Source: an uncultured Christensenella sp. (GTDB taxonomy: Bacteria > Bacillota > Clostridia > Christensenellales > Borkfalkiaceae). From it: 64,000 nucleotides of DNA. The DNA is taken from assembly GCA_910576655.1 (NCBI GenBank), contig CAJTJC010000003.1:51105-115104 (forward strand), written 5' to 3'. Under the pieces are notes generated by a model. The model was not told where the DNA came from and searched no databases. It was given only the letters and a program-made list of their open reading frames with translations. Within the stretch, counting starts at the first letter, position 1; every line of letters starts with the position of its first letter. Positions 1 through 11,400 of this stretch are shown in pieces. Position numbers and translations under genes: made by a program.

Positions 1-2617
1 CGGGCGTACCTACCGTTACCCACTCCTCGCAATCTTCAAGCCGCTTGGATATTATTATCGTGCCGTGGTTTGAAAACATATCCACCATTGCTTTGGCGAT
101 AGTTCCCTCTACTATTTTGTTGCCGTTATCAATTAGAGCGTTGAACGCCGAGCTTTCCAAAACCGCGTTAATTTCCGCCGCGCTTACGTTCTCGCCAGCA
201 AGCGGAATTATAAGCTCGGTCAGCTCGGGCACCGCCTCGAATATCTCGCGCAGCTCGTACTTGTTTATAAGCCTGCCGTCGCTGCCCGCCTCGCAGCTGA
301 GAGCGGGAATAACGAGCATATCCCCCGCGCGTTCTATAATCACCGACGACAGCGCCGACCTTAGCAGCACCGATTCGGTCATATACGAAGCAAGCGAATT
401 GCCGTGAGCAAGCGGGTCGTCCTTAGTTATTGTTGCGGACAGCTTTCTCAGTAAATCCTCGAACGAAAGTGTGTCGTCCGAAAGCGCGTCCACAAGCGAC
501 TTGTTTTCGCTTTGCGCCAAAAGTCGCAGACCGCGCAAAAGCTGGTAGGCTTCGCCGTGAGAGACGAGGTTACCGTCCTTATCGTATGCATTTTCATATA
601 CTACGTTTTCGGGGAAATATATATCGTCCGCGATTGCGCCAAGCTGCGTCTGCAAAAAGCGCGAAACCTTTTTAGACGACAGAACCTTGCCGAGCAGCGC
701 GGAATCCGCAGCGACGGAGACGACCTCCTCGTACGTTTTCGAGTTTTCGTCATAGTCAGGCGAATTGACGTCGAACATATCAACGAGGTTATTCAATATA
801 CTGTCGCCATGCACCTTATCGTACATAGCGAACAGTCCGTCGGAAACGCCGAGCAGAGCTCTTATTTCACGCGTCCAGTAAACGCTTTCGTCCTTTACCT
901 CGGAATATCTTATGCCCTCCTCGCCCTCGTCGGTGAGAAACTTATTGTCGAAATAGCAGTACAGCCTGCCGAGCACGGGGTCCATTTCCCCGCTGCGCTC
1001 AGTTGAGAAAACGGACAGCTCCTCTATCTGCGGCATAACCGCGCGTGCAAGCTTCAAAGCCGAATCCTCGCCCTCGGTATCGTCGGTAATAATCGAAAGT
1101 ACTATATTTAAAACGGTCTGAGCATCCTTTTTGGTAAACAGACGGTTTACGGTAAGGTGCGGTTGAACTACGTCTGCGCCCTGTTGCTTTAACTCTCGTT
1201 CGTCGGGTATAACCTCGCAGAGATAGCCGCGCGTGAACAGCAGTTGAAGCAGCTCTTTGTTATCCGCGCTTAACGACGCGGTAAACGACATACTGTCGAT
1301 ATTGGAAATTACCGAATCGACGAGAGAGAGCGCGAAATTAATTACGTAAGTTTTTGCGTCGAAGTTGTCTATAAGGTTGTTGAACTCGACCATAAACTCG
1401 GAATTGGAGCAGACGCTTAGTATCTTATCCATCGCGTCTTCGGTATTGCCGCCGAGTATAGCGTTGATTTCGCCGTCGGCGTCGTACTTCATTAAGAGCG
1501 CGAGCGTGTCTTTCGCAAAACCCGAATATGCGGCAAGCTCTTCACGGAACGAGACGTTGCCGCTTACGCCGTGAACGGTGTCGTCGAGACCGCCCGAAAA
1601 TACCAAATCGGCTGCAAACAGATAGTACGGCGTATCCTCCGGGTCGCTTATCGAATTAAGAACCTTGAATATACCCTGCTCGCCGTAGTCCTCGATAGAG
1701 CGGTAAATGGAAACGAACTGGTCGTATTGCTCGCCAAAGCTGACGTCGTCGGGGAGCTTGCTTGCCCCCGCTCCGCCCGCCGCCACGAAGAATACGCTTC
1801 CCGCAAACGACATTGCGATTACGCCCGTAGCAAGTCCGCGCGCCATTCCGACGCAACCGCCGCCGACCGGACGCTTTTTATAAGACGTATCCGTCTTTTG
1901 ATTTGCGAAACGCATATTTCTCTTTTTACGGTATCTGCGTTCGGGATAGCAGAAAACGTACACGAGGAACATTATAAAATTAAGTAACTGATATACGATA
2001 AACAGAACTAACGCAAAGGCTATGCGATACGCCATATTGACGAGCGTGAGAACGTACGCGCTGTTTTCGCGCAGAAGAATTCCGAATTCGCCCCAGTCCA
2101 CGGATACGCTGCCGATATAGTTGACCGCAACCTCGCGTATGCCGTCGCACTTCGAGCTTACGCCGAGCGCGCTCTGCAAGCCGCCCTCGCCCATAAACAC
2201 GTTGATTAATTCAAGCGTTAATCTGTCCACGTCGGGACTGTTTATGCAGAAGAAAAACGCGCCTATGCACAAGCCTGCGGTTATCAGCGAATGTGTGAGC
2301 AGAATAAGGCTTTTTCTCAGCCCCCTACGTACACCGATAAGCGTCGAAGTCAGTACTATTATAAGGAAAATTATCGTCGGAAGCCAGGCAATGCAGAATT
2401 TTATAAGCCCGTCGGTATCCTGCATTACGAAATAGTACACTAAGCAGGCTACGACCCAACACGACGCAATTACGAGCACGGCAAACAGCGCGCGAACGCC
2501 GTGTTTTACGCCCTTGAAAAGTCCGAGGCAGACCGCGGCAAAAACGGCAAACGCAAACAGCGAAATTTCCCAGTGTTCGATTATTAAGTTTATTACGTTT
2601 GCAACGGACGAAATCAC
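1..2617 (-). CDS. Large multi-pass membrane protein, C-terminus beyond window (last visible gene of the AAA+/repeat operon)
   Basis: The reading frame stays open from a GTG at 2617 to the window edge (872 codons visible, no stop seen). The GTG is chosen because a strong AAAGGAGGT site lies 9 bases upstream and the preceding gene stops 22 bases before it. The product begins with about four hydrophobic helices (roughly residues 9-118), a further long hydrophobic stretch near 170-205, a Lys/Arg-rich loop, and another helix near 235-265 with a Gly-rich Arg-Gly-Leu segment that weakly recalls CvpA-type proteins. About 600 hydrophilic, acidic residues follow, probably outside the membrane. I recognise no catalytic motif. 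Its position as the last visible gene of a co-directional cluster suggests it is a structural part of the same membrane assembly. Function unknown. Confidence 0.75.
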   Translation of the reverse strand, partial: MISSVANVINLIIEHWEISLFAFAVFAAVCLGLFKGVKHGVRALFAVLVIASCWVVACLVYYFVMQDTDGLIKFCIAWLPTIIFLIIVLTSTLIGVRRGLRKSLILLTHSLITAGLCIGAFFFCINSPDVDRLTLELINVFMGEGGLQSALGVSSKCDGIREVAVNYIGSVSVDWGEFGILLRENSAYVLTLVNMAYRIAFALVLFIVYQLLNFIMFLVYVFCYPERRYRKKRNMRFANQKTDTSYKKRPVGGGCVGMARGLATGVIAMSFAGSVFFVAAGGAGASKLPDDVSFGEQYDQFVSIYRSIEDYGEQGIFKVLNSISDPEDTPYYLFAADLVFSGGLDDTVHGVSGNVSFREELAAYSGFAKDTLALLMKYDADGEINAILGGNTEDAMDKILSVCSNSEFMVEFNNLIDNFDAKTYVINFALSLVDSVISNIDSMSFTASLSADNKELLQLLFTRGYLCEVIPDERELKQQGADVVQPHLTVNRLFTKKDAQTVLNIVLSIITDDTEGEDSALKLARAVMPQIEELSVFSTERSGEMDPVLGRLYCYFDNKFLTDEGEEGIRYSEVKDESVYWTREIRALLGVSDGLFAMYDKVHGDSILNNLVDMFDVNSPDYDENSKTYEEVVSVAADSALLGKVLSSKKVSRFLQTQLGAIADDIYFPENVVYENAYDKDGNLVSHGEAYQLLRGLRLLAQSENKSLVDALSDDTLSFEDLLRKLSATITKDDPLAHGNSLASYMTESVLLRSALSSVIIERAGDMLVIPALSCEAGSDGRLINKYELREIFEAVPELTELIIPLAGENVSAAEINAVLESSAFNALIDNGNKIVEGTIAKAMVDMFSNHGTIIISKRLEDCEEWVTVGTP

Positions 2618-2639
2618 CGCGTTTTTACCTCCTTTAAGA

Positions 2640-3752
2640 TTAACCTAATTTGACGCCTGCCGTAAACGCGGGGTCGTTCGGCATAACGGCTATTCTGAGA
2701 TGTTTAAGAGTAATCGAATTCAGCCCAACGAACAAATCGAGCAAGCGCCCGCCTGAATAGAGCACGCTGTAAAAGGCAAGAAATTTTATTCCGTCGGCGC
2801 CGTCGAAGCACTTTGCGCAAAGCTGCGCCGCAGGCACAACGAACTCGGTAAGCGCGGTACAGTCCTTAAACGCGCCCTCCATTACGGTTACGGTACCCAA
2901 AGACGACGAGGTGACCGAGGTCAGCTTTTTACAGCCCTTAAACGCGTCCGTCTCGATTACGAGCGGGCGCTCCGTCTTTATTTTCACGCTTGTCGCGGAC
3001 GAGCCTTTAAACGCTCCTCCCGCTATTTTCGTTACGGTGTATTCGCCAAGCGTCGCAGGAATTTCCACGTTATCCTCTCCGCCGTTATAGCCGAGAATAC
3101 TGACGTAGCCCGCCGAGCTTTCCTTGACGATAAAGCCCTCGACGCCGAACGCGCCCGTTACCTGCTTGAAATAGAACGTCGACGCCACTACAAGCGCGAT
3201 GAAAATCGCGCATAAAATCACGTTGAAAACCGCGGGAAAAACGGACTTATTCTTGCGGAAAATATTGCGGATATTAAAGCTAAGCCTGTTCTTCTTTTTT
3301 GCCGCGACGGGCTGTTTTTTTACTTCGGGCGCAGGACTCGTTGCAGGCTTTGCAACCGTTTCCGCATAGGTTTCGAAGCGGTAAGGATTGTCCGCAAACG
3401 TACCTCCCGACCATATCACCCTGTCGAAGACCGCCTCTTCGAGATTGACTTCGAGACTGCGGCACTCGAAATTGACTTTTAACTTTGCGTTGGGCACGAA
3501 CAGTCCGTTCGCGTCTGCGGTAAAGTCCTTATGCACCACTACCGATTTTTCTATCAAACGGTTGTCGGCGTCGTATTGCAGCACCTCGAACCTGATTTCG
3601 AAAAGCCGCTGATTTACGTTGTTTGCAAACCTGAAAACGACGTACTTTTCCTTTGCGTGCGAATTTTCGAAAAGTATATACTCGTTGAGCGCGACTACGT
3701 CCGACGGGGTTTTCGTGTATTTGATTTTCTGAATATTGTTATACGAACTCAT
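2640..3752 (-). CDS. Single-pass membrane protein with BspA-type leucine-rich ectodomain
   Basis: Predicted 370 residues. The ATG at 3752 (MSSYNNIQ) is preferred over a longer in-frame extension because CGGAGG lies about 11 bases upstream and it overlaps the end of the previous gene by only 14 bases. Layout: a soluble N-terminal domain of about 165 residues, a basic stretch, one transmembrane helix near 180-205, then an ectodomain with repeats of the LRR_5/BspA kind (motifs such as ITKIAGGAF, DAFKGCKKLTSV and GAFKDCTALTEFVVP). BspA-type repeats are typical of bacterial surface proteins that bind other proteins or hosts. Its presence in this operon suggests that the assembly displays ligand-binding modules outside the cell. 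The repeat family is fairly clear; the role is inferred. Confidence 0.7.
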   Translation of the reverse strand: MSSYNNIQKIKYTKTPSDVVALNEYILFENSHAKEKYVVFRFANNVNQRLFEIRFEVLQYDADNRLIEKSVVVHKDFTADANGLFVPNAKLKVNFECRSLEVNLEEAVFDRVIWSGGTFADNPYRFETYAETVAKPATSPAPEVKKQPVAAKKKNRLSFNIRNIFRKNKSVFPAVFNVILCAIFIALVVASTFYFKQVTGAFGVEGFIVKESSAGYVSILGYNGGEDNVEIPATLGEYTVTKIAGGAFKGSSATSVKIKTERPLVIETDAFKGCKKLTSVTSSSLGTVTVMEGAFKDCTALTEFVVPAAQLCAKCFDGADGIKFLAFYSVLYSGGRLLDLFVGLNSITLKHLRIAVMPNDPAFTAGVKLG

Positions 3753-4452
3753 ATTCTGCCGAACCTCCGCTGAGAGCCTTGACGTTTTTGCGGCGGAAAC
3801 AGAGCGCGGTAACCGCATAGCTTAAAAGCGCGAAAACGAAGCTTACGCCGATTGAGATATAATTAAGCATATCGAACAGGTACAGCCCGACGACATCCTT
3901 GCAAAGCACTTCAAGCAGAATATGCCTTACAGCAAACATAAACGCAAAAAACGTAAAGCTTTTAATTAAAGCGTAAAGCCGTATTCTTTTCATGGAAAAC
4001 GGGCGTATAACGTCGGTGTTGATTTCGTTGTCCTCAACCGTGCCGACGACTACGTTTACGCTTGCGCAGCGACGGCGAAGCGTAATGATTTTGGAATTTA
4101 TTCCCGTGTCGTACTCGTCAATCTGCTGCACGCCTATACAGCGCCCGCGGGCGGAATATTCGAGGACGAAATATCTCAGATACGAAAACTTTTTAACGAA
4201 TTTACAGACGAGGTATCTGTCGAACTCCGTCTTGCATACAGCGTACTTGCTTATGTAATTTTTCGTTTCGCCCGACGCAAAATAGACCGTGTTTTTGCCG
4301 TTGGTCATTTTACTTTTATTTATCGTTTCGTCCGCAGTATACACGTGATAATATTTGTTTTTAAGCAGCCTTGCTACGAGCAGGATAAACATTCCTGCAA
4401 CGAACAACGCAGCCGATACCACGCAAAGCGCTCTCCATACGGTAATAGTCAT
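3739..4452 (-). CDS. Small membrane protein of unknown function
   Basis: Predicted 237 residues from ATG 4452 (MTITVWRALC); AAGGA stands 7 bases upstream, which favours this start over an extension into the previous gene. One transmembrane helix lies near residues 7-29 and two more near 163-185 and 195-222, leaving a soluble middle domain of about 130 residues rich in Tyr, Lys and Arg. No family is recognised. It sits 28 bases after the preceding gene and overlaps the following one by 14 bases, so it is almost certainly translated as part of the operon. I infer a small subunit of the same membrane complex. Confidence 0.65.
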   Translation of the reverse strand: MTITVWRALCVVSAALFVAGMFILLVARLLKNKYYHVYTADETINKSKMTNGKNTVYFASGETKNYISKYAVCKTEFDRYLVCKFVKKFSYLRYFVLEYSARGRCIGVQQIDEYDTGINSKIITLRRRCASVNVVVGTVEDNEINTDVIRPFSMKRIRLYALIKSFTFFAFMFAVRHILLEVLCKDVVGLYLFDMLNYISIGVSFVFALLSYAVTALCFRRKNVKALSGGSAEYEFV

Positions 4453-4480
4453 AATCTGTTCCTTAAAAATTTTTCTTTGA

Positions 4481-5488
4481 TTAGTTTGTCTGCTTGCGGT
4501 ATTCGCCGCCCGCCGCATTTTCCTTGCGCGCGTCGGGCTTGCGCTTTACCGCCTTTTGCTCTAAAAGTCCGCTCTTCTTCTCGGTCTCTTCGAGTATTCT
4601 GTACGGGTCCTCCGCGTACTCGAAAAGCGCGGCGAGGTTCTGCGAAGTCTTTACGCCGTTGCAAACGGAAAGGTTTACCTTTTCGTTTATGCGCGCCGCA
4701 GCCGCGGGGTCGAGAACGACGTCCTCGAAGAGGTGCTCCTTTACTACCCTGTTGGTCAGCGTAAGCACGGGCGCAAAAGCAAGATACCCGAAAAGCGATA
4801 AGATAACCCACGCTATAAGCGTTACCGTAAAATAGTTTTCGGGAATAAACAGCTTAAGCAGGAAATACCCTCCCGCCCCGACTGCGCCGAAATAGAGCGA
4901 CCTTATCAGCATAGAAACGAAATAAGTCAAAAATACGGTCGACTTGCCGCGCGTCAGCATTGTCTTGTAGCACGCGCCTATCGTCTCTCCCGCGCTTACG
5001 CCCTTATTGTTTGCCATTATATACGCCGTAGGCGAAAATATAAGCAAAGTTACAAGCACGTACAAAAGCGCAAGCGGCGCGGCGGGCGCGGCAAACATCG
5101 CAGCGAACAGCCATAACCTGTCGAACGACGCAAGCAGACCTACGCCGTAGCCTATACCGCCGAGTATTGCGCCGAGCACGGCGAAAGCCGCAAGCCCCGC
5201 AAGTATAATCAGCAGCTCGAAGCAGAGCGTCAGTATATACGTCCAGATTGACACCCTGCCGCCCACGTTACGGAATGACGACGAAAAGTCAAGCCTGTTT
5301 GCCTTGCGCACCACGTAGCCCTGACGGATATTCGCAAGGTTGAAATGCGGGTTGAAAATTATAAGTATTCTGCCGAAGAATTCCGCGATAAAATACAGCA
5401 AATATTTGAAAAAGCACTTGTTGCCGTACACCGCTCCGGCGGATACCTTCAACCCTTCGCGATAGTAGTAATTAAATCCGCGATGCAT
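4481..5488 (-). CDS. Multi-pass integral membrane protein (loosely DUF975-like)
   Basis: Predicted 335 residues; ATG 5488 (MHRGFNYYY) has a very strong AAAAGGAGGT site upstream and overlaps the stop of the giant repeat gene by 17 bases. About six hydrophobic helices lie between residues 25 and 260, with Gly/Ala-rich stretches, followed by a charged tail of about 80 residues rich in Lys and Glu. The arrangement and the segment just after the central helices resemble DUF975-type Firmicute membrane proteins, but this is a weak match. No transport signature is visible. Translational overlap with the 3162-residue protein suggests the two are made together; it may help export or anchor the repeat proteins (inference). 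Confidence 0.65.
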   Translation of the reverse strand: MHRGFNYYYREGLKVSAGAVYGNKCFFKYLLYFIAEFFGRILIIFNPHFNLANIRQGYVVRKANRLDFSSSFRNVGGRVSIWTYILTLCFELLIILAGLAAFAVLGAILGGIGYGVGLLASFDRLWLFAAMFAAPAAPLALLYVLVTLLIFSPTAYIMANNKGVSAGETIGACYKTMLTRGKSTVFLTYFVSMLIRSLYFGAVGAGGYFLLKLFIPENYFTVTLIAWVILSLFGYLAFAPVLTLTNRVVKEHLFEDVVLDPAAAARINEKVNLSVCNGVKTSQNLAALFEYAEDPYRILEETEKKSGLLEQKAVKRKPDARKENAAGGEYRKQTN

Positions 5489-8400
5489 ATTTGACCTCCT
5501 TTTCGTAAATTTCCGTTTCCGGATGAACAAATTTTATTACGTAGTAAGCATCCTTACTCTGTCCGTTAGCGGACTTGACCGAAGCGACGAACGCCCCGCC
5601 CGAAACCTCGACTTCGAGCTTGTCGCCGAACGAGCACGTAGCCGAAAGGTTGTAATCCTCGGCGGCTAATTTGTCCCCTTCGGAATAATGCGAAGGCGGG
5701 AAATTGACGCTTACGGTGACGTTTTTGGGCGTTACTTTTATGAACGAGCTTTCGTCGTCGCAGACGATTTTAATATCGTAGCCTCTCGAAAGGTCGACGC
5801 CGTTACCGTCGTAGACCTTGCACATATAAATCCATTTCTCGCAATAGCCGAGAGCAGTACCTAAGGCTCTTGCAAGACTTATTTCGGGACGGTGCCCCGC
5901 AAGCAATCCGTCGCCGTCGCTCAACACGTTTTCCGCGGGTATGGATTTATCGTCAAGGCTTATCGACACGTTGGTGCCGTATTCGATTGACCTGTATTCT
6001 TCGGGCGGAGCAAACTGCCTGATATACAGCGTTCTTCTTATAAACGCGAGCTGCGCGCTGAACTTATCGCGCTTAATGCTTTCCGCAAGCTCGGGACACT
6101 TTTCACTTAGCTGCGCGTACGTCAGCACGACGTCGTAGTCGGTAGTAATATTCTCTCCGTCCTGCCAGACGGAAACCGACTTGAACGAAACCATAGTCAT
6201 AAACTGCTTTCTTATATCGACGCTGCCGCTTGCCGTAAACGTCAGCTCGGCGTTGCCGAAAAGCGCGGTTCCGCCGCCTTCGACGAACAATATGTTGTAG
6301 CTGTCTTCGGGAAGACTGAGTACGTTGACCGTACCGTCGTAAAACTGTGAATATGCCTTGGGACCCACGACAAGCTTTGCAGGCTTTATAGTTACCGTGC
6401 CGTAACAGCTTTCGTCGGGCGCGTCGCAAAGCTCGTAGTTGGCGGAAAGGTCTATATTTCCGTTCACGCCACTGAAATGAGATATCCGAATGGAATACTC
6501 GCCTGCATGAACAGCCGACGGATAGTCGGCACCGTCCTTACGGTAAGTAAACATCGGCACGGCAAATTCCCCGTCGCCGTTGACGAAGCCCGCGCTGCCG
6601 TCGATGTAATACGCCCCGTAAGTTTCGGGGTCTGCCAATGCGGCGCCGTTATAAACGTACTCGTTTTCGTCCGACGGCGTAACCGCGTAAATTTTGCGCC
6701 TTTGCACCGTGAACACACTTGAAGCAAGTCCGTCGAAAACGTAATATTTTTCTTCGCCGCTTCCGATAAATTCAAGTTTAACCGTCAGATAATATTCGCC
6801 CGCCGCAATAATCGCGGTTGCGTCCGCCTCTGTTCCGTCAATCCTGAATAAGCTGTAAACCGCTTTATAATCGGCGTAATCGCTTTCTTCCACAAACCCC
6901 TCGGAGTCGCTGAATACGTGTTTCGTATTATAACCGAAATATTCTTCTGAAAGCGCGCAGCCGTTATATTCGAGCGAAGTCGCAGTCATTTCCGCGGTTA
7001 CCTTTACCTGTCGTTTGGTCACCTCAAACGCGCCGTCCGTATAGCTTTCTATAAAGTAATTGGAAAGAGTTTTTCCGTCGTTATCTTCAAGCCTTACGGA
7101 AACGGTATATTCGCCAAGCTCTTTAAGCAGGGCAGCGGCGCCGCCCTTAGAGAACGAGAAAACCGCGTTAAGCTTTTGATTATCGCCTTCGTAAATTCCC
7201 CAGTCGCATTCGTCCGCAACCAACGGCAAAGACGAATATAACACGCTGCCGTTATACAGCTCTTTAAGCGAAATGACCTCGCCCGTATACTCGCCCTTAG
7301 CAGCCGCTTCGCCTTCGAAGCTGACCGCGACCGATATACGCCTTTTAGTTATTGTGAATTTTGCAAAGTACTGATTGTCAAGATAATAGTTATCGCTTAC
7401 GTCTGCGCCCGTATCTTTGTTTGTGACTGCGAATTGCTTAACGAAGTAATCGTATACCCCGACGTCAATCGCGTCGCACACTTTGCCGTTAAGCATATAA
7501 CATTTTTCAACGCTGCTTAAAACGTCCGTTTCGGCAAGCTGACTTTCGTCGAATTCCATATAGTCGCTATCTTCGAGCCGATAATCCGCAACACCCGTAT
7601 AAGCGTGCTGTATATCCTTCAATACTAACGACAGCGGAAGCCGCGTAATGCAATAACGCACCGAATTTACTCCGCAATTAATTACGTAGTTGAGCGCAAG
7701 CTCCTTTTCTCCGTTTACGGTACAGCCGGCGCCGTCGAACGTAACCATATAATCGCCGACGTTGACGGGATAACCCGATATGATTACGCCGAAGCACAAG
7801 TATTTAACCGCGATTTTAAGCTCGTCTCCGTCGACGATACTGCCCGCCGCGACCTCGTAACCGTCGTCGGGATAGACAAATTCACGGCCGTTGTAGGGTC
7901 TGCCTTCGTCCATATCGAGCAGGTTTATAGTAATTTCCCTGCGAGCTATTTCAAACTGACTGTCTAAAACCGTTAATTGATAGTTGTTTATATCTGCGTA
8001 TCCGCCGACGATTGAAGCTTCGTTAACCTCGACGCCGTATATGCCTGCGTTTACAGGCTGCGCAACTTCAACGCCGCCGCGCGTATACTTAACGGTAATT
8101 ACAAGCGTTTCGCCGTCAACGGTGCGCTTGCTTCCCGCAGCGTACGCAAATTCGCCGTTCCAGCCCTCGAACGCTTCGCCGTATATTACGTTGCTTACGG
8201 GACTTAAAACAACGGACAGCTTGCGCGGCGTTACGGTAAGCTTACCGTACGAAACGCCGATAGCGTAATTTTTTGTAATTTCTTCGTTTTCTACGATATA
8301 TTCGACTACGTTGTCTACGGTGCCTACGGTAACGACCGTATCATAAGACACTGCTATAAGCTTATGTCCGAGAACGAGTGCGCTGCCGCCTCCGTCGTGC

Positions 8401-11400
8401 GTCAGGTCGGTATATCCCGTTTCGTATTTCTCTAAACCGTCGTACTCCCATTCGTTGCCGCCGGTCGTCAGGGAAATGCTCCTCGGAATAATTTCAAGTA
8501 TGCCGTATTTTTTGACGCTCTCGGTACTCTCGAACATATTGTAGTAACTAATATCGTAGTTCTCGGTAACGTCGCCGTGCGCGCCCATAACGGAATAATC
8601 GATTATATTATCGACCTTGCCCTCGGTAACGAACGTGACCGAGCTGATTACGGCGCCCTCTTTAACGTAAAGCGTCTGATTTTCGGCAAGCGAGCCCGAC
8701 GTAATTTGATAATCCTTGATATTTATAAGCGGGGTACCGTCGAATTCCTTAGTGTCGGACGCGGTGGCAATTATAATTTTCCGCTTGGTTACGGTAAGCG
8801 TTCCGTAAGTGTAGCTGATTATATAGTTGCCCGTGGTATCCGCCTCCGCTGCTCCGCGGACTGCAAATATCCTGTATTTTGTTTCGTTTGAAACCGACCC
8901 GCAATCTTCTATTTCCGTTACGGCAGAAGCACTGTAATACTCGCCGTCTATCAATCCCTCAAACAGCGGCGAGCTTAACTGCTCGTCGTCGCCCTTCAAA
9001 GGAATAGCGTCGTAAACCTTTTGCGCCGTAAGCGTGGTTATGCTTAAAGCAACTTTATTTATCGAAAGGGTTGCGCCGTCGGCATATCTTATATCGTAGC
9101 TTGTAGTTATATTCACGCCGTCGGCGTTTTCGATTCTGTAAACGGTATTGTTCTGAATTTCGCCGAAGTCGATTATGACCGCAGTTTTATCCGCCAACGC
9201 AACGTCGTCGACAAAAAGCAATCCGTCGAAAATAGCCTCGTCATTGCCGCGCAACTCCTCTCCGTCGTAGTCCTTGTTGCGCGTGGGGTTTGTCACGGAA
9301 ATTACGTGCGGCGTAATCGAAAGCGTGCCGTATTCGTATTCGGGTATATAGTTTGCGGTAACGTCCTTTTCGTCCGCATTTTTAATGACGAACGCAATTA
9401 CGTTTTCAACCTTGCCCTCGTGTACGTACGTCACCGTCGCCGCGGACGCTGCGTCGGGATAAGCGCCGTGTCCCGCTACTATTCCGCGGTTGCTTGCAGC
9501 ATCGAATTGCTCCACCGTGAAATCTTTAATCCAGCTGAACGGCGTTCCGTCGTACTCGCGCTCGCTCGTGGCGGTTGCGATAGTCAGGCGGCGTTGCTCT
9601 ATAGAAAGCTTACCGTAAACGTACTCTATGGAATAGTTTGCGTTAACCTTCTCATCGACGACTATAAACTTAACTTCGTTGTCCACGGGCTCGGCATAGT
9701 CCACGACTACGGTAGCGCTTCCTTCCACGGGTTTAAGCAGGTGGTCCAAAACGAGCGCGGGCGCGCCGTCCTCAACCCCGTCTTTGATATGTACGACCTT
9801 ATCATACCCGTCGTCGAAATGCCCGTCACCGTCGTAAACCCAGCTGTTGCTTGCCGTGGTCACGCGGATAGTTCTCTGCATGACGGTAAGAGTGCCGTAT
9901 TCGTAGCTTATATTGTAATTACCGTTTACGGCGTCGCTGCCGCTGCCGTCGACAACCTTATACGCAACCTCGTTTAAGGTATTGCCGACGTCCGTTATTC
10001 TGCCCTTTACCTCAATCACTTCGAGAGTGTGACCCTCGACCAGCTTGAGCTCGCCGACGTCCTCCCACTCGGTACAGGTAAATTCCGTACCGTCGTATTC
10101 GTGGCTTGCGTCTTTCGTTCTGACCGTTATTGCGCGCTGCGTTACCGTCAGCGTGCCTACGCTGTAAGAAACGATATAGTTATGCGAAAGCCCGCGCGGA
10201 GTATATATCGCGTACTCGGTAGAGTTGTCAACGCTGTCGCAATCTATGATTTTGGCCACGTTGAACGCCTCGTAACGGTATTCGTCGTCCATAATCCCGA
10301 CGAACACGGGTTCGCCGTAATCGGTATCGTCGCCGTACAAATACGCGCCGTCGTATACCTTTTCCGCGGTTATCGTGGTTATATTCAGCTCGACTTTGTT
10401 TATGAAAAGAACGCCTTTTTCGTAGGTTATATCGTAACAGTAAGTGGTTTCAACGGAATTAATAACGCTGTAAATTGCGTATTCCGTATCGTTGACTACG
10501 CCGCCCTCGGTATAGTCGATTATTTCCGCTGTTTTTTGGGCGGTGCAGATTTCGGATATGCCGTTGACCGATACGAGGTTATCGAAAACGGTTTTGCCGT
10601 TTTCCGTCTGCTGCGTTTCGGTGCCGTAATGCGGCTTGCCGTCGTAATCCCATATAAGCGTCGCGGTCGTTACGGTCAGCTGACGCTTTTCAATGGTGAG
10701 CGTACCGTAAACGTAACTTATGGCATAATTAAGACTTTCGTCCTTTTCGTAACTTTTAACGAGGTACTTCCGCTCGTTGAGCGTTTCGCAAATTTCGCGG
10801 TCACCGTCACGCGTTATATAAATGATATACGCGACAGGCACACTTTCGTCAAGCACGACCGAATGGTTTTTACTTTCAAGAAGTCCGCGAGTATTCTCCG
10901 CGTTGCAGACTTCGAAGTCGAATTCGTCGCACGTAAGTGCGGTACCGTCGTACACCTGCGATTTACTGCCGGTCGTAACGGTTATCGGGCGGGGCGTGCG
11001 TTTAAGCGTACCGTACTCGTACTCTATCGCGTAGTTTTCGGAAACAACGGTCTGTCCGTCGTAAACGTCGTACTCTACTGCGTTTTCAACGCCGACAATC
11101 TCGCCGTCAAGCACCTTTACGTCCGTTATCGAGGTTACGAGAACTGGCACGCCGCCTATAAGTTTTACGCCGAGCTTATGCTCTTTAACAAGTCCGACGT
11201 CAAGTCCAACGCCCTCGACCTTCCACCCGTCGGTACAGCTGAACGGGTCGCCGTCGTAGACCTTCTCCGCCGTCGGCGTAATGATTTTTACGGGGCGTTT
11301 ATTTATAGAAAGCTCGCCCGCAATTATATGCAGATAATAGTTTTTGTCAATTTCTTCGTTTTCTACAACGTACTCGACGAGGTTGGGTACGGCAACCTCG

